Below, in pieces: positions 40,859 to 48,779 of a stretch of DNA of 64,000 nucleotides. The stretch covers positions 62,001 through 126,000 of the IMG/VR virus record IMGVR_UViG_3300043788_000023. One strand, written 5' to 3'. Position numbers and translations under genes: made by a program. The stretch's first letter is position 1; the number at the start of each line of letters is the position of its first letter. This DNA comes from a virus. The notes under the pieces were generated by a model that saw nothing but the letters and a program-made list of their open reading frames with translations, was not told where the DNA came from and searched no databases.

Positions 40859-42751
40859 TTACCTGTAGGACGGGATGAAAATCTCGGAACCGAAAGCCTT
40901 CATCCTCGGAGCCATCTGTAATTTACCCAGAAAGTCGGTTTCCACTAGCGTTTCCGCGATCTCAAAATGAGTCAGGCGCGTCACGAGGGGAATATAGACC
41001 TTCCAGTCGGCTGCCGCCGAGACGGTGACGGTGTTGACGTACGTTGGCGCGGTGGCGCTGGTGTCACGGGCTTGCCCCGTGAAGCTGCGGTTGGTCTCAA
41101 AGATCGTGAGTCCATCCGCCTCAGTATCAATACGGCGCATGATGAGAAGCTCACGTTTGATCATTTCTGCGAGGTCGGATGACGTTTGCAGGTCGTTCGC
41201 CTTGACTTCCAGCGTGAACGACAGGTTCTCCTTGGAACCGAATACCTCGTATGTCTCGCAAAGTCCGGGGCTTACGATGATGGCGCACTGATCGCCCACC
41301 ACCACGTTGTCGCCAATGGCGAGGCGCAAGCCCGGCAAGATGGGCTGCTGCTGCCCATTGATAAGGAGCGGCTGCCCGGCGCTGGTCTGCACGACGTTCG
41401 TAAGCTCGGACGGGTCGGCGTTCTGCACGAAGCTCGCCGAGATCGGCTGAGCGAGTACGTTGCCCTGCTCGTCCACACGGGCGTAGGTGATCGTGTTCGG
41501 GTCTACCTGCGAGAGGTTGTTGATCTCCCACTTCTTAGCCGATGCTTTGACCTCCCCGGAGTCAATACGCACCTCCCAGCGGAGGAAGTCGCCCGGCTGG
41601 AGGAGTTGGGGGATGAGCAAGGAACCGTTCGCCTGCGGGATCGGGTTCGTGAAGCTGCCAGCCGGGGTGTTGATGAACACCTGGCCTGGCGCGAGGGTCT
41701 CGTTCGGGCCGAGGTTGACCTGAAGGTAGTTCTCGGGCATGATCCCTACTGCGTTGACAGGATTGACTTTAACCACCATGTTCGCTGTGATCGTGGAGCC
41801 TGCCGGGGTGTATTGGGACAAATTTACCCATTGAGGCCCCTGAAAAACGTAGTCAATGCCGGGACGCAGGTCGTAGCCGTCTTGGTCGGTCAAAGCCACT
41901 GAAATATAAGGACTTGGGATGTTGGCAAGCTGGCTGCCGGACACCGTCTTCTGGACGATGACGGCGCTCTCCGTGCGCTGGTACCAGAAATCCGTCAAGG
42001 GCGTCAGGGATTGCCCTGCAAGGGGCACAGCGGCGCTGTAGGGCGACCATGCGGCGGGATTGGTGCTAGGAGTCACTCCGGTGCTCTGTGCGGCTGCCAA
42101 GTAGGCTGCCCCGAGGTAGGTGACCGCCGTGCCGGGCGCATAGGTGAGCGTGGCGTTCCAAGCTGGGGAGTTTAGCCCGCTGTTGTACGTGCAGGCAAGC
42201 TGCTGGGTCGGCGTCACGAGGTATGCGAAGCCGCCCGAGGTCTGGTTGAACGTCTTCGCCACGACCGGAGTGCTGGTCGCGGAGTCCGAGAAGCTAACGG
42301 TGTTGAGGTCAATGCCGGGACGGAAGTTCACCACCGTGCCGGACGCCTGCGCCAGTTTGTCTTCAACCCAGCGGTACTTGTGGACGGTCAGTCCGAGGTC
42401 ACGTGTCTTGTCGTCAAAGAAATCTACGTTGAGGTAGTAAACGCCAGCCGGAGGATTCTGGTTCGTGGGATCAACCTCACGAGTCCATTCAATGAACTGC
42501 CCGTCCTTGTCGCCGACCTTCGCAAGGATGGCACGACCGATCTGCGTACACATGAAATAAGCTGGAGAGAGGCGGTTACCGGAGGTCGTGACGCTGGTGA
42601 TTGAAACCCACACATCGCCCCAACGCATGATGGTGTTGGCGGGAAACGTAACTTTGCCGAGGGTGTTCTTCCAACGTGGGTTGCGATCCACGATGTCGCG
42701 GATCACACGCATGAGATAATTGATTAGATTTGCGCCAGTAAGGTCAATCAT
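40859..42751 (-). CDS. Baseplate/tail-surface protein with a carbohydrate-binding-like segment, 630 aa
   Basis: N-terminal helical-beta segment (LINYLMRVIRDIVDRNPRWK) typical of baseplate/neck connectors. At about residues 195-235, NATLTYAPGTAVTYLGAAYLA followed by NPAAWSP is the pattern of chitin-binding (CBM5/12) modules, with the aromatic residues in place. The C-terminal third (SENLSFTL-like stretch, then EMIKRELLIMRRIDTEADGL and HFEIAETLVETDFLG) looks like a baseplate wedge. Possibly a wedge or initiator protein that also touches cell-surface glycans. Confidence 0.7.
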   Translation of the reverse strand: MIDLTGANLINYLMRVIRDIVDRNPRWKNTLGKVTFPANTIMRWGDVWVSITSVTTSGNRLSPAYFMCTQIGRAILAKVGDKDGQFIEWTREVDPTNQNPPAGVYYLNVDFFDDKTRDLGLTVHKYRWVEDKLAQASGTVVNFRPGIDLNTVSFSDSATSTPVVAKTFNQTSGGFAYLVTPTQQLACTYNSGLNSPAWNATLTYAPGTAVTYLGAAYLAAAQSTGVTPSTNPAAWSPYSAAVPLAGQSLTPLTDFWYQRTESAVIVQKTVSGSQLANIPSPYISVALTDQDGYDLRPGIDYVFQGPQWVNLSQYTPAGSTITANMVVKVNPVNAVGIMPENYLQVNLGPNETLAPGQVFINTPAGSFTNPIPQANGSLLIPQLLQPGDFLRWEVRIDSGEVKASAKKWEINNLSQVDPNTITYARVDEQGNVLAQPISASFVQNADPSELTNVVQTSAGQPLLINGQQQPILPGLRLAIGDNVVVGDQCAIIVSPGLCETYEVFGSKENLSFTLEVKANDLQTSSDLAEMIKRELLIMRRIDTEADGLTIFETNRSFTGQARDTSATAPTYVNTVTVSAAADWKVYIPLVTRLTHFEIAETLVETDFLGKLQMAPRMKAFGSEIFIPSYR

Positions 42752-42784
42752 CAGATTCCCCTACAAAGGCGTGAGAAAGGTGGA

Positions 42785-43306
42785 TTACCAACCGCCAGAG
42801 ACGCCGCTGCCGCCAGTGCTGTAGCCGCCCTTGCCTTCTTCGTGATTGTAGCTCTCCGGGTTGTCCACGATCTTGACGGGCGTGGAGCCGTAGTCAACGC
42901 CGGGTGCGGGAGCCGGGATGAAGACCTGCACAGGCTCGACCCACTGTTCGATTGAACGACGGACGTCGTTGATGCTGACCTGTGCGTTGATACGGGGATA
43001 CCAGCGGTTCTCAATGTGGACGATGCCCTGCCACGGATAGTCAAGGATGTTCCACTGGCTGCCGTCCTTGGCTTGGAACGTAGCGCCGGGGATCATGTAA
43101 GCGAAGAACATCTCGTCGCCTTCAATGGGCGAGAGAGGATTTGCAAGCTGCGTGTTGCCGGGGTTCGGCTTGAACTGTGCGAACGGGCTGGAGCGATAGT
43201 CATCCGGGTCGCCCACCATGGACTGAAGTTCCGGGTTCCCGTTGGGAATATCGGATTCGTCCAGTACGCGTGCCACTTTTGCGAGTTCGTTTGCGTCAAA
43301 AGCCAT
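42785..43306 (-). CDS. Baseplate/neck protein, 173 aa
   Basis: ATG at 43306 (MAFDANELAKVARVLDESDI), with AGAGAGGCACC in front; the upstream in-frame extension would invade the next gene. The chain contains DEMFFAYMIPGATFQAKDGS and WQGIVHIENRWYPRINAQVS, a short beta domain. C-terminus Gly-rich (KGGYSTGGSGVSGGW). Function not recognised; position argues for a structural part of the baseplate or tail-terminator. Confidence 0.65.
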   Translation of the reverse strand: MAFDANELAKVARVLDESDIPNGNPELQSMVGDPDDYRSSPFAQFKPNPGNTQLANPLSPIEGDEMFFAYMIPGATFQAKDGSQWNILDYPWQGIVHIENRWYPRINAQVSINDVRRSIEQWVEPVQVFIPAPAPGVDYGSTPVKIVDNPESYNHEEGKGGYSTGGSGVSGGW

Positions 43307-43343
43307 AGAGGTGCCTCTCTTTAATGCAGGCGGTAGTTCCGAT

Positions 43344-44636
43344 TTACGTCTGAATCTTGCCAAACTCCACCGTCTTACCAATCGGGATGTTCGGGTTCTC
43401 CCAGTCCTTGCCCCCCGGAACAGCCGGGACGGTGCGTGGGTCAAACACGGGCTGTCCTGTGCCAGTGCCATTCTTCGGGTCAGGACGCACAATCGGGTTG
43501 TACAGGGTCGGCAGGCTGTTGTAGTTCCTGCGGATCATAGCCGAGGCAGCCAAGTATCGGGTGTCGCCGGGCGAGAGAAGCTCAACGACGAAGTCCTGCT
43601 GCAAGATGATACCCCGAGGCATCTTGTACACCACGTCGCTGACGACCATGATGTCGCCGTTGGCACGGAGGATCAGGTCGCCATTCTGGATGATCGGCGT
43701 GCGTGTCATGTAGCTGCGTGAGGTGCGTGTCGTCTTGATGCCGCCCTCGTCAAGGATGCGATTGAGAGCGGAGTCGGGCGGGACGAACAGAAAATCGTAC
43801 GGTCCATGATAGCCCCCGACGAACCCTGTTTCAAAGCACACGGGGCACCCAGTCTTGGGTTGCTCGCTGCCGAAGATGCAGCCGCAATGCTCTCCACGCC
43901 ACATGCGGAAGAAGCATAGTGCTGGCTCCCCAGTCGTCTCAAACAGATATTGGTTGCGGCGCACCATCTCTTCAAATTCCCAACTGATGTTGTCCACTTC
44001 CTGCGTGTTCTTGACGACGGTGCCAGGTGCGCCAGGTGGGTGAAGCTCGCCACGGTCGCCCACGGGCACGACGGTGTAGTAAGTGCGGTTGATGGCTGTG
44101 TAGATGTCAACGAAGTTCGTGAGCTTATTGAAGATCGCCTGCCAAGTCTTCACGCCGTTGTAATCCGTCACGTTGACGTTCCCGGTGTTCGCCTGCGCGG
44201 TGTCGGACACGGCTCCGCCCGGCTTCAGCGTGTTGTCAATCAGCATCGTCACCGTACGGTCAAAACTGTTCACGGATGTCGGTCGGCGAGTCACGCCATC
44301 GGTGATGATCATCACATCGTCCGGGCTGTTGGTCGCAGTGACACGCCCCGACTTCACGGTCGTGTACGGCGTTTCGGGCAGGCGGATAACCCATTGCCCG
44401 ATCTCGCCCTTCTCAATGAAGTCAGACGGCTGCACATCGTACGTCACCTGCGTCAGCACAGTCATGTCACGGTAGAAATGCCCAGTGTGCGGAGCCTGAT
44501 TCAGCTTGACCCAGTTGGACGGATGATCGTAAGCACGGTAGATGTTGTAGCCCTTGGTTGAATCATGGCTATCCGCCCACCACAAATCGTGCGAGCCGAC
44601 GAGACCGGAATCAATGAGTAGAAGGTTTGTGACCAA
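43344..44636 (-). CDS. Structural protein with FnIII-like start and Cys-rich knuckle, 430 aa
   Basis: Residues 10-75 (WWADSHDSTKGYNIYRAYDH, YRDMTVLTQVTYDV) read like a fibronectin-III-like fold. About residues 245-270 hold FFRMWRGEHCGCIFGSEQP and TGCPVCFETGFVGGYHGPYD, a four-Cys knuckle that often appears in head-tail connector proteins of large phages (C-x-C...C-x-x-C). C-terminal half beta-rich. No enzyme motif. Likely neck or baseplate. Confidence 0.7.
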   Translation of the reverse strand: MVTNLLLIDSGLVGSHDLWWADSHDSTKGYNIYRAYDHPSNWVKLNQAPHTGHFYRDMTVLTQVTYDVQPSDFIEKGEIGQWVIRLPETPYTTVKSGRVTATNSPDDVMIITDGVTRRPTSVNSFDRTVTMLIDNTLKPGGAVSDTAQANTGNVNVTDYNGVKTWQAIFNKLTNFVDIYTAINRTYYTVVPVGDRGELHPPGAPGTVVKNTQEVDNISWEFEEMVRRNQYLFETTGEPALCFFRMWRGEHCGCIFGSEQPKTGCPVCFETGFVGGYHGPYDFLFVPPDSALNRILDEGGIKTTRTSRSYMTRTPIIQNGDLILRANGDIMVVSDVVYKMPRGIILQQDFVVELLSPGDTRYLAASAMIRRNYNSLPTLYNPIVRPDPKNGTGTGQPVFDPRTVPAVPGGKDWENPNIPIGKTVEFGKIQT

Positions 44637-44640
44637 AGCT

Positions 44641-45597
44641 TTACCCCAAGAGCCAGCGTTGCTGGCGCAGACCTGCGCTGAACGGGCGGTTCGCAGTGAG
44701 AAGCGGTGCGACGGTGTTGAACTGCTGTTGGTAAGTCTGTGCGAGTGACTGGTACAGCGCTGACTTGTTGATGTCCAGCGACACGCCGTTCAGCGAGTAA
44801 CTGAACTCGTCGGCCGCCCAACGTGCGGACTCACCAGACAGGCAGTACGACGCGGCACCCAAGGCAGCGATGTTGCCCCAGTCAAACGGAATGTTGTCCA
44901 GCGTGAAATTGAAAAAGTTCATCGGGTTGTAGACGTTCAGCGTGGAGATCGCAATGCTGAGGTTCACAAGGATCGTGGTGTCCAGCCAGATGAAGCCAAC
45001 ACGGGTCGTGTAATTGGAAACCACCTTGCCGGGTGTCGGCGGGCGGAAGTGGTAGTTCCTGTCCGGGTTCGTGTCAGCGATAAGTTCACGCACCACACGG
45101 ATAGCCTGCGCATACATCGCTGGCGTCGTTCTTGCGGAGGCGATGGAAAGCTGCTTGCCGATGATCATTGACGGGGCTTCAAACGCCGGGTCAGCCGGGT
45201 CAATGGACTGGACGATGAAGTCCATGTGGACGTAGTTTGCCGGGCAGTTGGCGGCGTACTGCTGAAGCTGCCAGACGATCTTGTAGATGCCCTGTCCCCA
45301 CACGGTCGGGATAGTGAACTTGGCGTAGTAGGTGCCGAGGCTGGCACGGATCGGAATCTGACCAGGCGGAATTACGAGCGTTGAGCCTTCCGGGGGAAGC
45401 GGGGGTCCGCCTTCCATGTTGAGCGGCTGGTGCAGGTCGTACTCGTACGCCACCGTGGGCTTGGTCGGCACCAAGTCCCGCAACTTGAACACACTGTAGC
45501 TGATGTTGACTGGATCAACCAGATTTCCCTGCGCGTCGCGGACTAGGATCGCCAAGTCCTGCGTTCCGGTCTGTTGTCCTTTGGTTAAAACGATCAT
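44641..45597 (-). CDS. Virion structural protein, 318 aa
   Basis: Beta-rich N-terminal half (VNISYSVFKLRDLVPTKP, TYYAKFTIPTVWGQGIYKIV) followed by helices (MYAQAIRVVRELIADTNPDR), typical of baseplate or head-neck adaptor proteins. The start at 45597 is well defined by GGAGCAGACC. It is the first gene of the structural operon after the accessory island on this side. Not matched to a named family. Confidence 0.72.
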   Translation of the reverse strand: MIVLTKGQQTGTQDLAILVRDAQGNLVDPVNISYSVFKLRDLVPTKPTVAYEYDLHQPLNMEGGPPLPPEGSTLVIPPGQIPIRASLGTYYAKFTIPTVWGQGIYKIVWQLQQYAANCPANYVHMDFIVQSIDPADPAFEAPSMIIGKQLSIASARTTPAMYAQAIRVVRELIADTNPDRNYHFRPPTPGKVVSNYTTRVGFIWLDTTILVNLSIAISTLNVYNPMNFFNFTLDNIPFDWGNIAALGAASYCLSGESARWAADEFSYSLNGVSLDINKSALYQSLAQTYQQQFNTVAPLLTANRPFSAGLRQQRWLLG

Positions 45598-45638
45598 GGA
45601 AAGGTCTGCTCCTACCCTAGATTTGCGTATTTATTTGT

Positions 45639-46208
45639 ATGATCCTCATTGACTTGTACGGTGGACCGGGTGCTGGGAAAACGACCCTCTCGTTCTATCT
45701 CATGTATCGCCTCAAGATGGCTGGAATCCGGGCTGAACTGGTCGGCGAAGCCGCCCGTGAGCACCACATCTACGACTCCATGCCGGGCAACGTCGCACCA
45801 CCGCTGCTTGACAACCAAGTCCTCTTGGCCGGACAGCAGTTTGAACGCATTCTGCGGTTGCAGCGTCATGACTTTGAAGTCGCCGTCAACGACTCGCCGC
45901 TGATCCAAGGCATGCTTTACTGCGAAGGGCAGGCGTACCACGATCACCTGAAGAAAACCATCCGGTCTTTGGAGCCGTATTTTGAAACCTACAAGGTCAT
46001 GATCCATCCACGACCCGGCAGCTATGACCCGGAGAGCCGGGTGCAGCGCACAGAGAAAGAAGCACGGGCGCTGGATGCGACGGTCGTCAAATTGGCAAAG
46101 GGGAAGTTCTGGTCGGAAGTTGGCTGGGAAGACTGGGACACGCTGGGCGACGCTGTCGTCGCCTTGGCTCTGTTGAAGCGAAAGAAAAAGAAGACTAGCC
46201 GTAAGTGA
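45639..46208 (+). CDS. P-loop kinase (AAA_28/NadR-like), 189 aa
   Basis: Walker A GGPGAGKTTL (residues 8-17) and, later, FEVAVNDSPLIQGML as a Walker-B/LID-like region. The helix RMAGIRAELVGEAAREHHIY resembles substrate-binding helices of small nucleoside/nucleotide kinases. The only plus-strand gene between 32.7 and 64 kb; its end overlaps the converging adenylate kinase gene by 14 bases. No Shine-Dalgarno is obvious before the ATG, in an AT-rich leader. Known phage relatives are annotated as AAA ATPases or deoxynucleoside/5-hmdU DNA kinases. Given the DNA-modification genes nearby, a base- or nucleotide-kinase role is attractive but unproven. Confidence 0.75.
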   Translation: MILIDLYGGPGAGKTTLSFYLMYRLKMAGIRAELVGEAAREHHIYDSMPGNVAPPLLDNQVLLAGQQFERILRLQRHDFEVAVNDSPLIQGMLYCEGQAYHDHLKKTIRSLEPYFETYKVMIHPRPGSYDPESRVQRTEKEARALDATVVKLAKGKFWSEVGWEDWDTLGDAVVALALLKRKKKKTSRK

Positions 46209-46761
46209 TCCTCTCTTTTGATTCCATCAGGTTCTTGATCCACTCAAAGATGTTGTTCACGCCTATCGTGCCGTCTACGCGGTAAAGTTGCGCCTCACGG
46301 TCGTAGTAGCCGATCAACGGGGCGGTGCGGGTTGCGTATTCTTCCATGCGTTCGCCAATAGTCCCCGCGTTGTCGTCGGGACGTCCCTCGTTACGAGCCG
46401 CAATGCGGCGGAGAACTTCCTCCTCCGGTACTTGGAGCAGGATCGCGAGGGGATGCCCGTAGTGAGCGTAGTACCATTCCGCTTGCGTGACAGTGCGGGG
46501 ATAACCATCAAGAATGTAGCCGTCTTCGCAGTCTTCTTGCCCCAAGCGGGAAGTGATCAGGTCCTCCATCAGGTTGTCCGGCACAAGCAGACCCTTGTCA
46601 AGAGTCTCCTTGACAGCCATACCGAGGATGCTTCGTCGCTGGACATTGAAGCGCAGTATTTCTCCGGTGGAGATGTGGGGAATTCCAAAGTAGGCGGACA
46701 GGAGCTTTCCCTGAGTGCCCTTGCCAGAACCAGGCGATCCGATCAGGACAACGGGCATCAT
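46195..46761 (-). CDS. adk: Adenylate kinase (short-lid), 188 aa
   Basis: Reaction: AMP + ATP to 2 ADP. The P-loop is IGSPGSGKGTQ; AMP-binding HISTGEILR and DGYPRT(V) are in place; the lid (RNEGRPDDNAGTIGERM) is short and zinc-free. The final YYDREAQLYRVDGT is usual for ADK-type kinases. Length is close to short bacterial ADKs. Start ATG 46761 forms a 4-base overlap with the upstream gene's stop and is preferred over upstream Met codons. In a phage it may balance nucleotide pools; here it sits with DNA-modification and NAD genes. Alternative: another (d)NMP kinase of the ADK fold. Confidence 0.88.
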   Translation of the reverse strand: MMPVVLIGSPGSGKGTQGKLLSAYFGIPHISTGEILRFNVQRRSILGMAVKETLDKGLLVPDNLMEDLITSRLGQEDCEDGYILDGYPRTVTQAEWYYAHYGHPLAILLQVPEEEVLRRIAARNEGRPDDNAGTIGERMEEYATRTAPLIGYYDREAQLYRVDGTIGVNNIFEWIKNLMESKERITYG

Positions 46762-46928
46762 GCGTTCCATCCTGCGAAGAACGCCTTCCAAGCGTTCTCG
46801 GTGTACGGCGAAACGTATTCACCGTTGGCGCACTGATCCAGCGAGTACCAGATAGGCTTGACGCCTTCCCTCGTCCAGAACTCAAACTCGGCGCGAGCCT
46901 TCTTTTCGTTCTTTTGTTCAGATGTCAT
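46758..46928 (-). CDS. Small phage protein, 56 aa
   Basis: Starts at ATG 46928 with a 4-base overlap on the upstream stop and ends in a 4-base overlap with adk. Product MTSEQKNEKKARAEFEFWTR and a C-terminal AWKAFFAGWNA; the A-F-x-A-G-W-x-A ending recurs in small phage proteins. Function unknown. Confidence 0.65.
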   Translation of the reverse strand: MTSEQKNEKKARAEFEFWTREGVKPIWYSLDQCANGEYVSPYTENAWKAFFAGWNA

Positions 46929-47221
46929 TTCGTCTCCGTGCCGCAAGTCGTGTCGCCCGGTGGTAAGAATGCAACACCGATGTCATGGATTCCCTTGACG
47001 ACATGATCTTTGTGTTTCTCGTCAGTCCAATAAACATTGTACGTGTTGAAGGTGATCTGTTCAATGACCACCTCATTGTAGCAGGCGTGGGCGGTGCCGT
47101 TGCCCGGATTCACGGTGATCAAAGCCGGAGTTGAGTAATGAGTGAGCGACCCGCCCGCAGGCGGTTTGGAACTGCCGCAGCCTACAAGAACCAGTAAGAA
47201 AACCAACAGTGTCTTTTTCAC
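46925..47221 (-). CDS. Putative lipoprotein, 98 aa
   Basis: MKKTLLVFLLVLVGCGSSKP is a textbook lipoprotein signal (VGCG, Cys15). The mature part is a short beta domain with a Cys near each end (HACYNEVVIEQITFNTYNVY ... TTCGTETK), perhaps disulphide-linked. Sits between two coupled genes (4-base overlaps on both sides), so it belongs to the modification operon transcript. Role unknown; envelope location is inferred. Confidence 0.72.
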   Translation of the reverse strand: MKKTLLVFLLVLVGCGSSKPPAGGSLTHYSTPALITVNPGNGTAHACYNEVVIEQITFNTYNVYWTDEKHKDHVVKGIHDIGVAFLPPGDTTCGTETK

Positions 47222-48048
47222 TTGTCCCCCGGATAGTTGCTGCGTGGTCTGCCTTCACCGAGGCGGACACGTTCGTACTTGTCAAACTCACAAAGGCAGT
47301 TCTGCAAATCCTGCGCGTGCAGCGGAGGCATGCCCGCAGCCTGTATCATTGGAAGGATTGCGGCTCTCAGCCCGCAGAGGGTGACGAACCATTCGCCCTC
47401 TTTCCAGTTCTGATTGACGGGTCGCCCCATGACACGGTTCAAGCCACGCTTGCTGCCCGGTCCCTCAACGGCGAACTCCCACCAGTCCAGCGCGGTGTCC
47501 AGCATGCGTGTGTACTTGGTGTCGCACACGATCTGCCCCGCCATGAAGCTGCCGATGCCGTTGAACTCAGTCAGACGCTTCTGCAAATGGGCGCAGCTTC
47601 TCGTCTCGCCAATGTAATCCCGTCGTTCCCACAGCGGGGTAAGAATGTTGTCGGCGATGTGAGCAACCTTGGAGCCGCCCTTCCCGGCGTGGATCATGTA
47701 TGCGCCCGTCCAAACCTTTTTGCCTGTGTCCGTCAAGCGCTGCATCACCGCCTTGAAGCCGTGACCCTGTCCCCACGGCACGGGGTAGCCTATCTCGGCG
47801 AGTGTGTCGGGCCAATTGACGTAGCGGGCGACTGCCATTGCGAACCACACATCGGGGTCGTTTGTGTTCGGATCACGCCAGTTTTCCTTGATCCATTGAG
47901 TGACGGTGTCGTCCTCGCGGTAGACGTTGCAGAAGCGGTAGTTCTGGAGGATGGGGTCTTGAGTCCAAGGCTTGGGCAAGCCCTGCTTGCGGTGCTGGAG
48001 CACGGCGTAGCGCTCGCTTACGAATCGGAAGAGGTCTTCGGTGCGCAC
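47218..48048 (-). CDS. 5-hmdU kinase helical / aGPT-pyrophosphorylase-family protein, 276 aa
   Basis: Motifs in order: PWTQDPILQNYRFCNVYRE (27-45), FNGIGSFMAGQIVCD (162-176), GPGSKRGLNR (196-205) and CEFDKYERVRLGEGRPRSNY (253-272). Together these match the family named 5-hmdU DNA kinase helical domain / alpha-glutamyl-putrescinylthymine pyrophosphorylase, in phages that replace thymine with hypermodified bases. The GTG start at 48048 directly follows the previous stop. Known: the family acts on 5-hydroxymethyluracil-derived DNA, activating or transferring groups to it. The exact reaction here cannot be told from sequence. Neighbours (Nmad1 protein, P-loop kinase) support a modification pathway. 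Confidence 0.85.
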   Translation of the reverse strand: MRTEDLFRFVSERYAVLQHRKQGLPKPWTQDPILQNYRFCNVYREDDTVTQWIKENWRDPNTNDPDVWFAMAVARYVNWPDTLAEIGYPVPWGQGHGFKAVMQRLTDTGKKVWTGAYMIHAGKGGSKVAHIADNILTPLWERRDYIGETRSCAHLQKRLTEFNGIGSFMAGQIVCDTKYTRMLDTALDWWEFAVEGPGSKRGLNRVMGRPVNQNWKEGEWFVTLCGLRAAILPMIQAAGMPPLHAQDLQNCLCEFDKYERVRLGEGRPRSNYPGDK

Positions 48049-48279
48049 TTACTCATTATGCCCCGAGGGGGAAGCAATGTCAATCAGGGCGTTATCCTCA
48101 ACGAAGTCGTAATGCTCGGCGCACAGCCAGATGCCGTCACGCTTGATTGAAGCCGGGGCGTCACAAAAGCCGTAAGGCGAGTCGTCCCCAGAGTTGTGGC
48201 AACGCCCGGCACCTGAAGCATTCAAAGCTTCGCAGGTTCCGACGCTGGCACCACCAGTGATGAACTGACAGCGGTTCAT
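48049..48279 (-). CDS. Small Cys/His protein, 76 aa
   Basis: Begins MNRCQFITGGASVGTCEALN and later FCDAPASIKRDGIWLCAEHYDFVE: several Cys and a Cys-x-x-His pair that could bind zinc. Starts with a 4-base overlap on the next gene and ends where the HMUDK-family gene begins. Zinc-finger-like accessory of unknown role. Confidence 0.65.
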   Translation of the reverse strand: MNRCQFITGGASVGTCEALNASGAGRCHNSGDDSPYGFCDAPASIKRDGIWLCAEHYDFVEDNALIDIASPSGHNE

Positions 48280-48470
48280 GACGGGATTTTGTTCAGCACC
48301 AGCCAGTGGTCAGCTTCGCAGTCCTTGGCGAGGCGAATCAGCATGGAAGCGTGTGTCTCGCAAAGCTGCACAAGCTCGCCGTCGTGCTTCTTCAGGGTAG
48401 TAGTAGCGGGGTTCTCGCAGGTGAACTTCCTAGCATCATTGTCAGCGACGGTGAATTTGCAAGTAGCCAT
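48276..48470 (-). CDS. Small Cys/His protein, 64 aa
   Basis: Product MATCKFTVADNDARKFTCEN with C4, C18 and a later VQLCETHASMLI (Cys-x-x-His), an arrangement like that of the adjacent 76-residue protein. The pair may be diverged duplicates. Alpha C-terminus (RLAKDCEADHWLVL). Coupled by 4-base overlap downstream. Confidence 0.62.
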   Translation of the reverse strand: MATCKFTVADNDARKFTCENPATTTLKKHDGELVQLCETHASMLIRLAKDCEADHWLVLNKIPS

Positions 48471-48473
48471 GGA

Positions 48474-48779
48474 TTAGCCCACAGGGTATAGGTTGCCGAT
48501 CATGTCCGAAATCTGCTTGTATTCCGGTATGTCGCCGTTCTGCCAAATCTTCAGTTCTTCATACGGGCGGGTCACACGGACATCAAATTCGGCGGCTACT
48601 TTCTGGAGGACTCCTGCCACGGCGTTGATCTCTTCGTAGTTCAGCCCCTTGGCAAGCAGAAACTTTGCGGCAAGCCGTGTGATCGCGTAATTGAGATCGC
48701 CCACAGTCTCAAGCTGTTCAGACAGGGACTCTACGCATGGGTCAATGGGTTTCCGGTCGGATGGTTGTATGTACGGCAT
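48474..48779 (-). CDS. DUF6899-like phage protein, 101 aa
   Basis: Starts MPYIQPSDRKPIDPCVESLS, then GDLNYAITRLAAKFL, YEEINAVAGVLQKVAAEF and RPYEELKIWQNGDIPEY. These blocks (MPYI, GDLNY, GVL..EF, PYE..K..NGD) define a small phage family, recalled as DUF6899, of unknown function. Start ATG 48779 overlaps the stop of the Nmad1 gene; an upstream Met (48797) would give a longer frame, less likely. The gene is commonly found near DNA-metabolism genes in phages. Confidence 0.8.
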   Translation of the reverse strand: MPYIQPSDRKPIDPCVESLSEQLETVGDLNYAITRLAAKFLLAKGLNYEEINAVAGVLQKVAAEFDVRVTRPYEELKIWQNGDIPEYKQISDMIGNLYPVG

